From Luzula sylvatica (taxonomy: Eukaryota > Streptophyta > Magnoliopsida > Poales > Juncaceae): a DNA stretch of 64,000 nucleotides. A program made the translations under genes and the position numbers. The stretch is taken from positions 124,001-188,000 of the forward strand of contig CAMPEJ010000017.1 of NCBI GenBank assembly GCA_946800325.1. The letters run 5' to 3'. Positions 12,577 to 25,885 of this stretch are shown piece by piece. The stretch's first letter is position 1. The number at the start of each line of letters is the position of its first letter. The notes beneath the pieces were generated by a model, which was not told the DNA's origin, searched no databases, and saw nothing but the letters and a program-made list of their open reading frames with translations.

Positions 12577-13110
12577 ATTGGAATCGTATCTTTTACCACA
12601 TAACATTTCACAAAAATTTACAAACACTAAGAAAGTTTGTTTTTCAATTCAAAACAATCTGTTTATGTTCTGGGGAGTTCAAATAACGTATTTTGAGATC
12701 ATTTGAATCGTATCTTTTACCACATAACATTTTACCAAAATTTACAAACACTAAGAAAGTTTGTTTTTCGATTCAAAACAATTTGTTTATGCTTTGGGGA
12801 GTTCAAATAACGTATTTTGAGATCATTTGAATCGTATCTTTTACCACATTACATTTCACCAAAATTTACAAACACTAAGAAAGTTTGTTTTTCGATTGAA
12901 AACAATCTGTTTATGCTTTGGGGAGTTCAAATAACGTATTTTGAGATCATTTGAATCGTATGTTTTACTACATAACATTTCACCAAAATTTACAAACACT
13001 AAGAAAGTTTGTTTTTCGATTCAAAACAATTTGTCTATGCTTTGGGGAGTTCAAATAACATATTTTTAGATCATTCGAATCGTATCTTTTACCACATAAC
13101 ATTTCACCAA
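12577..13110 (+). repeat. Segment sharing the left-arm haplotype in opposite orientation
   Basis: Four successive monomer types here are the reverse complement of left-arm types. First comes attgga with catttcacaaaaa (left-arm unit at 249). Next are gttctgggg at about 12668 and cattttacc at about 12728 (unit at 125). Then caatttg with cattacattt at about 12848 (unit at 1). Then gtatgttttactac near 12959 with tgtctatg and catatttttag near 13033-13066, matching the last two left-arm units (3101-3283, which read tgtccatg when reversed). The gttctgggg variant was seen nowhere else in the plus arm. Position 12926-12932 corresponds to the bases at the inversion junction. Confidence 0.75.
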
Positions 13111-13639
13111 AATTTACAAACACTAAGAAAGTTTGTTTTTCGATTCAAAACAATCTGTTTATGCTTTGGGGAGTTCAAATAACGTATTTTGAGATCATTT
13201 GAATCGTATCTTTTACTACATAACATTTCACCAAAATTTACAAACACTAAGAAAGTTTGTTTTTCGATTCAAAACAATATTTTTATGCTTTGGGGAGTTC
13301 AAATAACGTATTTTGAGATCATTGGAATCGTATCTTTTACTACATAACATTTCACCAAAATTTACAAACACTAAGAAAGTTTGTTTTTCGATTCAAAATA
13401 ATCTGTTTATGCTTTGGGAAGTTCAAATAACTTATTTTGAGATCATTTGATTCGTATCTTTTACCACATAACATTTCACCAAACTTTACAAACACTAAGA
13501 AAGTTTGTTTTTCGATTCAAAACAATCTGTTTATGCTTTGGGGAGTTCAAATAACGTATTTTGAGATCATTTGAATCGTATCTTTTACCACATAACATTT
13601 CACCAAAATTTTCAAACACTAAGAAAGTTTAATTTTCGA

Positions 13640-15436
13640 TTCAAAACAATCTGTTTATGCTTTGGGGAGTTCAAATAACGTATTTTGAGATCATTTGAAT
13701 CGTATCTTATACTACATAACATTTCACCAAAATTTACAAACACTAAGAAAGTTTGTTTTTCGATTCAAAACAATTTGTTTATGCTTTGGGGAGTTCAAAT
13801 AACATATTTGTAGATCATTCGAATCGTATCTTTTACCACATAACATTTCACCAAAATTTACAAACACTAAGAAAGTTTGTTTTTCGATTCAAAACAATCT
13901 GTTTGTGCTTTGGGGAGTTCAAATAACGTATTTTGAGATCATTTGAATCGTATCTTTTACTACATAACATTTCACCAAAATTTACAAACACTAAGAAAGT
14001 TTGTTTTTCGATTCAAAACAATCTGTTTCTGCTTTGGGGAGTTCAAATAACGTATTTTGAGATCATTTGAATCGTATCTTTTACCACATAACATTTCACC
14101 AAAATTTACAAACACTAAGAAAGTTTGTTTTTCGATTCAAAACAATCTGTTTGTGCTTTGGGGAGTTCAAATAACGTATTTTGAGATCATTTGAATCGTA
14201 TCTTTTACTACATAACATTTCACCAAAATTTACAAACACTAAGAAAGTTTGTTTTTCGATTCAAAACAATCTGTTTCTGCTTTGGGGAGTTCAAATAACG
14301 TATTTTGAGATCATTTGAATCGTATCTTTTACCACATAACATTTCACCAAAATTTACAAACACTAAGAAAGTTTGTTTTTCGATTCAAAATAATCTGTTT
14401 ATGCTTTGGGGAGTTCAAATAACGTATTTTGAGATCATTTGAATCGTATCTTTTACCACATAACATTTCACCAAAATTTACAAATACTAAGAAAGTTTGT
14501 TTTTCGATTCAAAACAATCTGTTTATGCTTTGGGGAGTTCAAATAACGTATTTTGAGATCATTTGAATCGTATCTTATACTACATAACATTTCACCAAAA
14601 TTTACAAACACTAAGAAAGTTTGTTTTTCGATTCAAAACAATTTGTTTATGCTTTGGGGAGTTCAAATAACATATTTGTAGATCATTCGAATCGTATCTT
14701 TTACCACATAACATTTCACCAAAATTTACAAACACTAAGAAAGTTTGTTTTTCGATTCAAAACAATCTGTTTGTGCTTTGGGGAGTTCAAATAACGTATT
14801 TTGAGATCATTTGAATCGTATCTTTTACTACATAACATTTCACCAAAATTTACAAACACTAAGAAAGTTTGTTTTTCGATTCAAAACAATCTGTTTCTGC
14901 TTTGGGGAGTTCAAATAACGTATTTTGAGATCATTTGAATCGTATCTTTTACCACATAACATTTCACCAAAATTTACAAACACTAAGAAAGTTTGTTTTT
15001 CGATTCAAAACAATCTGTTTGTGCTTTGGGGAGTTCAAATAACGTATTTTGAGATCATTTGAATCGTATCTTTTACTACATAACATTTCACCAAAATTTA
15101 CAAACACTAAGAAAGTTTGTTTTTCGATTCAAAACAATCTGTTTCTGCTTTGGGGAGTTCAAATAACGTATTTTGAGATCATTTGAATCGTATCTTTTAC
15201 CACATAACATTTCACCAAAATTTACAAACACTAAGAAAGTTTGTTTTTCGATTCAAAATAATCTGTTTATGCTTTGGGGAGTTCAAATAACGTATTTTGA
15301 GATCATTTGAATCGTATCTTTTACCACATAACATTTCACCAAAATTTACAAATACTAAGAAAGTTTGTTTTTCGATTCAAAACAATCTGTTTATGCTTTG
15401 GGGAGTTCAAATAACGTATTTTGAGATCATTTGAAT
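13640..15436 (+). repeat. Tandem duplication of a 7-unit block (868 bp)
   Basis: The rare cgtatcttatac lies at 13701 and 14569, exactly 868 bp apart. Following units match in order: aacatatttgtag, then tgtttgtgc, tgtttctgc, tgtttgtgc, tgtttctgc, then an aaaataatctg unit and an aaatacta unit. Similarity starts near 13640/14508 and stops near 14568/15436, where the second copy continues with gaatcctatc. No gene is present. Confidence 0.85.
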
Positions 15437-18400
15437 CCTATCTTTTACCACATAACATTTCACCAAAATTTACAAACACTAAGAAAGTTTGATTTTCGAT
15501 TCAAAACAATCTATTTATGCTTTGGGGAGTTCAAATAACGTATTTTGAGATCATTTGAATCGTATCTTTTACTACATAACATTTCACCAAAATTTACACA
15601 CACTAAGAAAGTTTGTTTTTCGATTCAAAACAATTTGTCTATGCTTTGGGGAGTTCAAATAACATATTTTCAGATCATTCGAATCGTATCTTTTACCACA
15701 TAACATTTCACCAAAATTTACAAACACTAAGAAAGTTTGTTTTTCGATTCAAAACAATCTGTTTATGCTTTGGGGAGATCAAATAACGTATGTTGAGATC
15801 ATTTGAATCGTATCTTTTACTACATAACATTTCACCAAAATTTACAAACACTAAGAAAGTTTGTTTTTCGATTCAAAACAATATGTTTATGCTTTGGGGA
15901 GTTCAAATAACGTATTTTGAGATCATTTGAATCGTATCTTTTACCACATAACATTTCACCAAAATTTACAAACACTAAGAAAGTTTGTTTTTCGATTCAA
16001 AACAATATGTTTATGCTTTGGGGAGTTCAAATAACGTATTTTGAGATCATTGGAATCGTATCTTTTACTACATAACATTTCACCAAAATTTACAAACACT
16101 AAGAAAGTTTGTTTTTCGATTCAAAACAATCTGTTTATGCTTTGGGGAGTTCAAATAACGTATTTTGAGATCATTTGAATCGTATCTTTTACTACATAAC
16201 ATTTCACCAAAATTTACAAACACTAAGAAAGTTTGTTTTTCGATTCAAAACAATCTGTTTCTGCTTTGGGGAGTTCAAATAATGTATTTTGAGATCATTT
16301 GAATCGTATCTTTTACCACATAACATTTCACCAAAATTTACAAACACTAAGAAAGTTTGTTTTTCGATTCAAAACAATCTGTTTATGCTTTGGGGATTTC
16401 AAATAACCTATATTGAGATCATTTGAATCGTATCTTTTACTACATAACATTTCACCAAAATTTACAAACACTAAGAAAGATTGTTTTTCGATTCAAAACA
16501 ATCTGTTTATGCTTTGGGGATTTCAAATAACGTATTTTGAGATCATTTGAATCGTATCTTTTACCACATAACATTTCACCAAAATTTACAAACACTAAGA
16601 AAGTTTAATTTTCGATTCAAAACAATCTGTTTATGCTTTGGGGAGTTCAAATAACGTATTTTGAGATCATTTGAATCGTATCTTTTACTACATAACATTT
16701 CACCAAAATTTACAAACACTAAGAAAGTTTGTTTTTCGAATCAAAACAATTTGTTTATGCTTTGGGGAGTTCAAATAACATATTTGTAGATCATTCGAAT
16801 CGTATCTTTTACCACATAACATTTCACCAAAATTTACAAACACTAAGAAAGTTTGTTTTTCGATTCAAAACAATCTGTTTGTGCTTTGGGGAGTTCAAAT
16901 AACGTATTTTGAGATCATTTGAATCGTATCTTATACTACATAACATTTCACCAAAATTTACAAACACTAAGAAAGTTTGTTTTTCGATTCAAAACAATTT
17001 GTTTATGCTTTGGGGAGTTCAAATAACATATTTGTAGATCATTCGAATCGTATCTTTTACCACATAACATTTCACCAAAATTTACAAACACTAAGAAAGT
17101 TTGTTTTTCGATTCAAAACAATCTGTTTGTGCTTTGGGGAGTTCAAATAACGTATTTTGAGATCATTTGAATCGTATCTTTTACTACATAACATTTCACC
17201 AAAATTTACAAACACTAAGAAAGTTTGTTTTTCGATTCAAAACAATCTGTTTCTGCTTTGGGGAGTTCAAATAACGTATTTTGAGATCATTTGAATCGTA
17301 TCTTTTACCACATAACATTTCACCAAAATTTACAAACACTAAGAAAGTTTGTTTTTCGATTCAAAACAATCTGTTTGTGCTTTGGGGAGTTCAAATAACG
17401 TATTTTGAGATCATTTGAATCGTATCTTTTACTACATAACATTTCACCAAAATTTACAAACACTAAGAAAGTTTGTTTTTCGATTCAAAACAATCTGTTT
17501 CTGCTTTGGGGAGTTCAAATAACGTATTTTGAGATCATTTGAATCGTATCTTTTACCACATAACATTTCACCAAAATTTACAAACACTAAGAAAGTTTGT
17601 TTTTCGATTCAAAATAATCTGTTTATGCTTTGGGGAGTTCAAATAACGTATTTTGAGATCATTTGAATCGTATCTTTTACCACATAACATTTCACCAAAA
17701 TTTACAAATACTAAGAAAGTTTGTTTTTCGATTCAAAACAATCTGTTTATGCTTTGGGGAGTTCAAATAACGTATTTTGAGATCATTTGAATCCTATCTT
17801 TTACCACATAACATTTCACCAAAATTTACAAACACTAAGAAAGTTTGATTTTCGATTCAAAACAATCTATTTATGCTTTGGGGAGTTCAAATAACGTATT
17901 TTGAGATCATTTGAATCGTATCTTTTACTTCATAACATTTCACCAAAATTTACACACACTAAGAAAGTTTGTTTTTCGATTCAAAACAATTTGTCTATGC
18001 TTTGGGGAGTTCAAATAACATATTTTTAGATCATTCGAATCGTATCTTTTACCACATAACATTTCACCAAAATTTACAAACACTAAGAAAGTTTGTTTTT
18101 CGATTCAAAACAATCTGTTTATGCTTTGGGGAGTTCAAATAACGTATGTTGAGATCATTTGAATCGTATCTTTTACTACATAACATTTCACCAAAATTTA
18201 CAAACACTAAGAAAGTTTGTTTTTCGATTCAAAACAATATTTTTATGCTTTGGGGAGTTCAAATAACGTATTTTGAGATCATTTGAATCGTATCTTTTAC
18301 CACATAACATTTCACCAAAATTTACAAACACTAAGAAAGTTTGTTTTTCGATTCAAAACAATCTGTTTATGCTTTGGGGAGTTCAAATAACGTATTTTGA

Positions 18401-21400
18401 GATCATTTGAATCGTATCTTTTACCACATAACATTTCACCAAAATTTTCAAACACTAAGAAAGTTTAATTTTCGATTCAAAACAATCTGTTTATGCTTTG
18501 GGGAGTTCAAATAACTTATTTTGAGATCATTTGAATCGTATCTTATACTACATAACATTTCACCAAAATTTACAAACACTAAGAAAGTTTGTTTTTCGAT
18601 TCAAAACAATTTGTTTATGCTTTGGGGAGTTCAAATAACATATTTGTAGATCATTCGAATCGTATCTTTTACCACATAACATTTCACCAAAATTTACAAA
18701 CACTAAGAAAGTTTGTTTTTCGATTCAAAACAATCTGTTTGTGCTTTGGGGAGTTCAAATAACGTATTTTGAGATCATTTGAATCGTATCTTTTACTACA
18801 TAACATTTCACCAAAATTTACAAACACTAAGAAAGTTTGTTTTTCGATTCAAAACAACCTGTTTCTGCTTTGGGGAGTTCAAATAACGTATTTTGAGATC
18901 ATTTGAATCGTATCTTTTACAACATAACATTTCACCAAAATTTACAAACACTAAGAAAGTTTGTTTTTCGATTCAAAACAATCTGTTTGTGCTTTGGGGA
19001 GTTCAAATAACGTATTTTGAGATCATTTGAATCGTATCTTTTACTACATAACATTTCACCAAAATTTACAAACACTAAGAAAGTTTGTTTTTCGATTCAA
19101 AACAATCTGTTTCTGCTTTGGGGAGTTCAAATAACGTATTTTGAGATCATTTGAATCGTATCTTTTACCACATAACATTTCACCAAAATTTACAAACACT
19201 AAGAAAGTTTGTTTTTCGATTCAAAATAATCTGTTTATGCTTTGGGGAGTTCAAATAACGTATTTTGAGATCATTTGAATCGTATCTTTTACCACATAAC
19301 ATTTCACCAAAATTTACAAATACTAAGAAAGTTTGTTTTTCGATTCAAAACAATCTGTTTATGCTTTGGGGAGTTCAAATAACGTATTTTGAGATCATTT
19401 GAATCCTATCTTTTACCACATAACATTTCACCAAAATTTACAAACACTAAGAAAGTTTGATTTTCGATTCAAAACAATCTATTTATGCTTTGGGGAGTTC
19501 AAATAACGTATTTTGAGATCATTTGAATCGTATCTTTTACTACATAACATTTCACCAAAATTTACACACACTAAGAAAGTTTGTTTTTCGATTCAAAACA
19601 ATTTGTCTATGCTTTGGGGAGTTCAAATAACATATTTTTAGATCATTCGAATCGTATCTTTTACCACATAACATTTCACCAAAATTTACAAACACTAAGA
19701 AAGTTTGTTTTTCGATTCAAAACAATCTGTTTATGCTTTGGGGAGATCAAATAACGTATGTTGAGATCATTTGAATCGTATCTTTTACTACATAACATTT
19801 CACCAAAATTTACAAACACTAAGAAAGTTTGTTTTTCGATTCAAAACAATATGTTTATGCTTTGGGGAGTTCAAATAACGTATTTTGAGATCATTTGAAT
19901 CGTATCTTTTACCACATAACATTTCACCAAAATTTACAAACACTAAGAAAGTTTGTTTTTCGATTCAAAACAATATGTTTATGCTTTGGGGAGTTCAAAT
20001 AACGTATTTTGAGATCATTGGAATCGTATCTTTTACTACATAACATTTCACCAAAATTTACAAACACTAAGAAAGTTTGTTTTTCGATTCAAAACAATCT
20101 GTTTATGCTTTGGGGAGTTCAAATAACGTATTTTGAGATCATTTGAATCGTATCTTTTACTACATAACATTTCACCAAAATTTACAAACACTAAGAAAGT
20201 TTGTTTTTCGATTCAAAACAATCTGTTTCTGCTTTGGGGAGTTCAAATAATGTATTTTGAGATCATTTGAATCGTATCTTTTACCACATAACATTTCACC
20301 AAAATTTACAAACACTAAGAAAGTTTGTTTTTCGATTCAAAACAATCTGTTTATGCTTTGGGGATTTCAAATAACCTATATTGAGATCATTTGAATCGTA
20401 TCTTTTACTACATAACATTTCACCAAAATTTACAAACACTAAGAAAGTTTGTTTTTCGATTCAAAACAATCTGTTTATGCTTTGGGGATTTCAAATAACG
20501 TATTTTGAGATCATTTGAATCGTATCTTTTACCACATAACATTTCACCAAAATTTACAAACACTAAGAAAGTTTAATTTTCGATTCAAAACAATCTGTTT
20601 ATGCTTTGGGGAGTTCAAATAACGTATTTTGAGATCATTTGAATCGTATCTTTTACTACATAACATTTCACCAAAATTTACAAACACTAAGAAAGTTTGT
20701 TTTTCGAATCAAAACAATTTGTTTATGCTTTGGGGAGTTCAAATAACATATTTGTAGATCATTCGAATCGTATCTTTTACCACATAACATTTCACCAAAA
20801 TTTACAAACACTAAGAAAGTTTGTTTTTCGATTCAAAACAATCTGTTTGTGCTTTGGGGAGTTCAAATAACGTATTTTGAGATCATTTGAATCGTATCTT
20901 ATACTACATAACATTTCACCAAAATTTACAAACACTAAGAAAGTTTGTTTTTCGATTCAAAACAATTTGTTTATGCTTTGGGGAGTTCAAATAACATATT
21001 TGTAGATCATTCGAATCGTATCTTTTACCACATAACATTTCACCAAAATTTACAAACACTAAGAAAGTTTGTTTTTCGATTCAAAACAATCTGTTTGTGC
21101 TTTGGGGAGTTCAAATAACGTATTTTGAGATCATTTGAATCGTATCTTTTACTACATAACATTTCACCAAAATTTACAAACACTAAGAAAGTTTGTTTTT
21201 CGATTCAAAACAATCTGTTTCTGCTTTGGGGAGTTCAAATAACGTATTTTGAGATCATTTGAATCGTATCTTTTACCACATAACATTTCACCAAAATTTA
21301 CAAACACTAAGAAAGTTTGTTTTTCGATTCAAAACAATCTGTTTGTGCTTTGGGGAGTTCAAATAACGTATTTTGAGATCATTTGAATCGTATCTTTTAC

Positions 21401-22370
21401 TACATAACATTTCACCAAAATTTACAAACACTAAGAAAGTTTGTTTTTCGATTCAAAACAATCTGTTTCTGCTTTGGGGAGTTCAAATAACGTATTTTGA
21501 GATCATTTGAATCGTATCTTTTACCACATAACATTTCACCAAAATTTACAAACACTAAGAAAGTTTGTTTTTCGATTCAAAATAATCTGTTTATGCTTTG
21601 GGGAGTTCAAATAACGTATTTTGAGATCATTTGAATCGTATCTTTTACCACATAACATTTCACCAAAATTTACAAATACTAAGAAAGTTTGTTTTTCGAT
21701 TCAAAACAATCTGTTTATGCTTTGGGGAGTTCAAATAACGTATTTTGAGATCATTTGAATCCTATCTTTTACCACATAACATTTCACCAAAATTTACAAA
21801 CACTAAGAAAGTTTGATTTTCGATTCAAAACAATCTATTTATGCTTTGGGGAGTTCAAATAACGTATTTTGAGATCATTTGAATCGTATCTTTTACTTCA
21901 TAACATTTCACCAAAATTTACACACACTAAGAAAGTTTGTTTTTCGATTCAAAACAATTTGTCTATGCTTTGGGGAGTTCAAATAACATATTTTTAGATC
22001 ATTCGAATCGTATCTTTTACCACATAACATTTCACCAAAATTTACAAACACTAAGAAAGTTTGTTTTTCGATTCAAAACAATCTGTTTATGCTTTGGGGA
22101 GTTCAAATAACGTATGTTGAGATCATTTGAATCGTATCTTTTACTACATAACATTTCACCAAAATTTACAAACACTAAGAAAGTTTGTTTTTCGATTCAA
22201 AACAATATGTTTATGCTTTGGGGAGTTCAAATAACGTATTTTGAGATCATTTGAATCGTATCTTTTACCACATAACATTTCACCAAAATTTACAAACACT
22301 AAGAAAGTTTGTTTTTCGATTCAAAACAATCTGTTTATGCTTTGGGGAGTTCAAATAACGTATTTTGAGA
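14500..22370 (+). repeat. Tandem duplication of a 32-unit block (3968 bp)
   Basis: Copy one is about 14500-18467 and copy two about 18468-22370. The marker cgtatcttatac falls at 14569 and 16925, and again at 18537 and 20893, all pairs 3968 bp apart. The ataacctatattgag variant (16403 and 20371), the gagatcaaat unit (near 15775 and 19743) and the acttcataac unit (near 17927 and 21895) also match at that distance. Differences I saw include ttttcag versus tttttag near 15668, aaagattg near 16477, aacctg near 18856 and acaacata near 18920. Inside each copy, part of the marker order repeats again at 19 and 13 units. No gene is present. Confidence 0.86.
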
Positions 22371-23340
22371 TCATTGGAATCGTATCTTTTACTACATAAC
22401 ATTTCACCAAAATTTACAAACACAAAGAAAGTTTGTTTTTCGATTCAAAACAATCTGTTTATGCTTTGGGGAGTTCAAATAACGTATTTTGAGATCATTT
22501 GAATCGTATCTTTTACTACATAACATTTCACCAAAATTTACAAACACTAAGAAAGTTTGTTTTTCGATTCAAAACAATCTGTTTCTGCTTTGGGGAGTTC
22601 AAATAATGTATTTTGAGATCATTTGAATCGTATCTTTTACCACATAACATTTCACCAAAATTTACAAACACTAAGAAAGTTTGTTTTTCGATTCAAAACA
22701 ATCTGTTTATGCTTTGGGGAGTTCAAATAACGTATGTTGAGATCATTTGAATCGTATCTTTTACTACATAACATTTCACCAAAATTTACAAACACTAAGA
22801 AAGTTTGTTTTTCGATTCAAAACAATATGTTTATGCTTTGGGGAGTTCAAATAACGTATTTTGAGATCATTTGAATCGTATCTTTTACCACATAACATTT
22901 CACCAAAATTTACAAACACTAAGAAAGTTTGTTTTTCGATTCAAAACAATCTGTTTATGCTTTGGGGAGTTCAAATAACGTATTTTGAGATCATTGGAAT
23001 CGTATCTTTTACTACATAACATTTCACCAAAATTTACAAACACAAAGAAAGTTTGTTTTTCGATTCAAAACAATCTGTTTATGCTTTGGGGAGTTCAAAT
23101 AACGTATTTTGAGATCATTTGAATCGTATCTTTTACTACATAACATTTCACCAAAATTTACAAACACTAAGAAAGTTTGTTTTTCGATTCAAAACAATCT
23201 GTTTCTGCTTTGGGGAGTTCAAATAATGTATTTTGAGATCATTTGAATCGTATCTTTTACCACATAACATTTCACCAAAATTTACAAACACTAAGAAAGT
23301 TTGTTTTTCGATTCAAAACAATCTGTTTATGCTTTGGGGA
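22006..23340 (+). repeat. Tandem duplication of a 5-unit block (620 bp), first pair
   Basis: Marker cacaaagaaag at 22421 and 23041 and cgtatgttga at 22111 and 22731 are both 620 bp apart. Between them come an aatatgttt unit, a gatcattgga unit and a tgtttctg-aataatg unit in the same order. Copy one is about 22006-22625 and copy two about 22626-23245. The match ends where the second copy changes from gagttc to gatttc near 23340. The pair is carried into the larger 39-unit duplication and reappears near 26842-28180. Confidence 0.85.
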
Positions 23341-24599
23341 TTTCAAATAACGTATATTGAGATCATTTGAATCGTATCTTTTACTACATAACATTTCACC
23401 AAAATTTACAAACACTAAGAAAGTTTGTTTTTCGATTCAAAACAATCTGTTTATGCTTTGGGGATTTCAAATAACGTATTTTGAGATCATTTGAATCGTA
23501 TCTTTTACCACATAACATTTCACCAAAATTTACAAACACTAAGAAAGTTTAATTTTCGATTCAAAACAATCTGTTTATGATTTGGGGAGTTCAAATAACG
23601 TATTTTGAGATCATTTGAATCGTATCTTTTACTACATAACATTTCACCAAAATTTACAAACACTAAGAAAGTTTGTTTTTCGAATCAAAACAATTTGTTT
23701 ATGCTTTGGGGAGTTCAAATAACATATTTGTAGATCATTCGAATCGTATCTTTTACCACATAACATTTCACCAAAATTTACAAACACTAAGAAAGTTTGT
23801 TTTTCGATTCAAAACAATCTGTTTGTGCTTTGGGGAGTTCAAATAACGTATTTTGAGATCATTGCAATCGTATCTTTTACTACATAACATTTCACCAAAA
23901 TTTACAAACACTAAGAAAGTTTGTTTTTCGATTCAAAACAATCTGTTTCTGCTTTGGGGAGTTCAAATAATGTATTTTGAGATCATTTGAATCGTATCTT
24001 TTACCACATAACATTTCACCAAAATTTACAAACACTAAGAAAGTTTGTTTTTCGATTCAAAACAATCTGTTTATGCTTTGGGGAGTTCAAATAACGTATT
24101 TTGAGATCATTGGAATCGTATCTTTTACCACATAACATTTCACAAAAATTTACAAACACTAAGAAAGTTTGTTTTTCGATTCAAAACAATTTGTTTATGC
24201 TTTGGGGAGTTCAAATAACCTATTTAGAGATCATTTGAATCGTATCTTTTACCACATAACATTTCACCAAAATTTACAAACACTAAGAAAGTTTGTTTTT
24301 CGATTCAAAACAATCTGTTTATGCTTTGGGGAGTTCAAATAACGTATTTTGAGATCATTTGAATCGTATGTTTTACTACATAACATTTCACCAAAATTTA
24401 CAAACACTAAGAAAGTTTGTTTTTCGATTCAAAACAATTTGTCTATGCTTTGGGGAGTTCAAATAACATATTTGTAGATCATTCGAATCGTATCTTTTAC
24501 CACATAACATTTCACCAAAATTTACAAACACTAAGAAAGTTTGTTTTTCGATTCAAAACAATCTGTTTGTGCTTTGGGGAGTTCAAATAACGTATTTTG

Positions 24600-25885
24600 A
24601 GATCATTTGAATCGTATCTTTTACTACATAACATTTCACCAAAATTTACAAACACTAAGAAAGTTTGTTTTTCGATTCAAAACAATCTGTTTCTGCTTTG
24701 GGGAGTTCAAATAACGTATTTTGAGATCATTTGAATCGTATCTTTTACCACATAACACTTCACCAAAATTTACAAACACTAAGAAAGTTTGTTTTTCGAT
24801 TCAAAACAATCTGTTTGTGCTTTGGGGAGTTCAAATAACGTATTTTGAGATCATTTGAATCGTATCTTTTACGACATAACATTTCACCAAAATTTACAAA
24901 CACTAAGAAAGTTTGTTTTTCGATTCAAAACAATCTGTTTATGCTTTGGGGAGTTCAAATAACGTATTTTGAGATCATTTGAATCGTATCTTTTACCACA
25001 TAACATTTCACAAAAATTTACAAACACTAAGAAAGTTTGTTTTTCGATTCAAAATAATCTGTTTATGCTTTGGGGAGTTCAAATAACGTATTTTGAGATC
25101 ATTTGAATCGTATCTTTTACCACATAACATTTCACCAAAATTTACAAATACTAAGAAAGTTTGTTTTTCGATTCAAAACAATCTGTTTGTGCTTTGGGGA
25201 GTTCAAATAACGTATTTTGAGATCATTTGAATCGTATCTTTTACTACATAACATTTCACCAAAATTTACAAACACTAAGAAAGTTTGTTTTTCGATTCAA
25301 AACAATCTGTTTCTGCTTTGGGGAGTTCAAATAACGTATTTTGAGATCATTTGAATCGTATCTTTTACCACATAACACTTCACCAAAATTTACAAACACT
25401 AAGAAAGTTTGTTTTTCGATTCAAAACAATCTGTTTGTGCTTTGGGGAGTTCAAATAACGTATTTTGAGATCATTTGAATCGTATCTTTTACGACATAAC
25501 ATTTCACCAAAATTTACAAACACTAAGAAAGTTTGTTTTTCGATTCAAAACAATCTGTTTATGCTTTGGGGAGTTCAAATAACGTATTTTGAGATCATTT
25601 GAATCGTATCTTTTACCACATAACATTTCACAAAAATTTACAAACACTAAGAAAGTTTGTTTTTCGATTCAAAATAATCTGTTTATGCTTTGGGGAGTTC
25701 AAATAACGTATTTTGAGATCATTTGAATCGTATCTTTTACCACATAACATTTCACCAAAATTTACAAATACTAAGAAAGTTTGTTTTTCGATTCAAAACA
25801 ATCTGTTTATGCTTTGGGGAGTTCAAATAACGTATTTTGAGATCATTTGAATCGTATCTTTTACCACATAACATTTCACCAAACT
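24600..25885 (+). repeat. Tandem duplication of a 5-unit block (620 bp), second pair
   Basis: The cataacactt variant occurs at 24751 and 25371, 620 bp apart. It is followed each time by a tgtttgtgc unit, an acgacataac unit, a cacaaaaattt unit with aaaataatctg, and an aaatacta unit. The related copy near 29587 carries this block only once, so this doubling came after, or was lost from, the 39-unit duplication. Confidence 0.83.
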
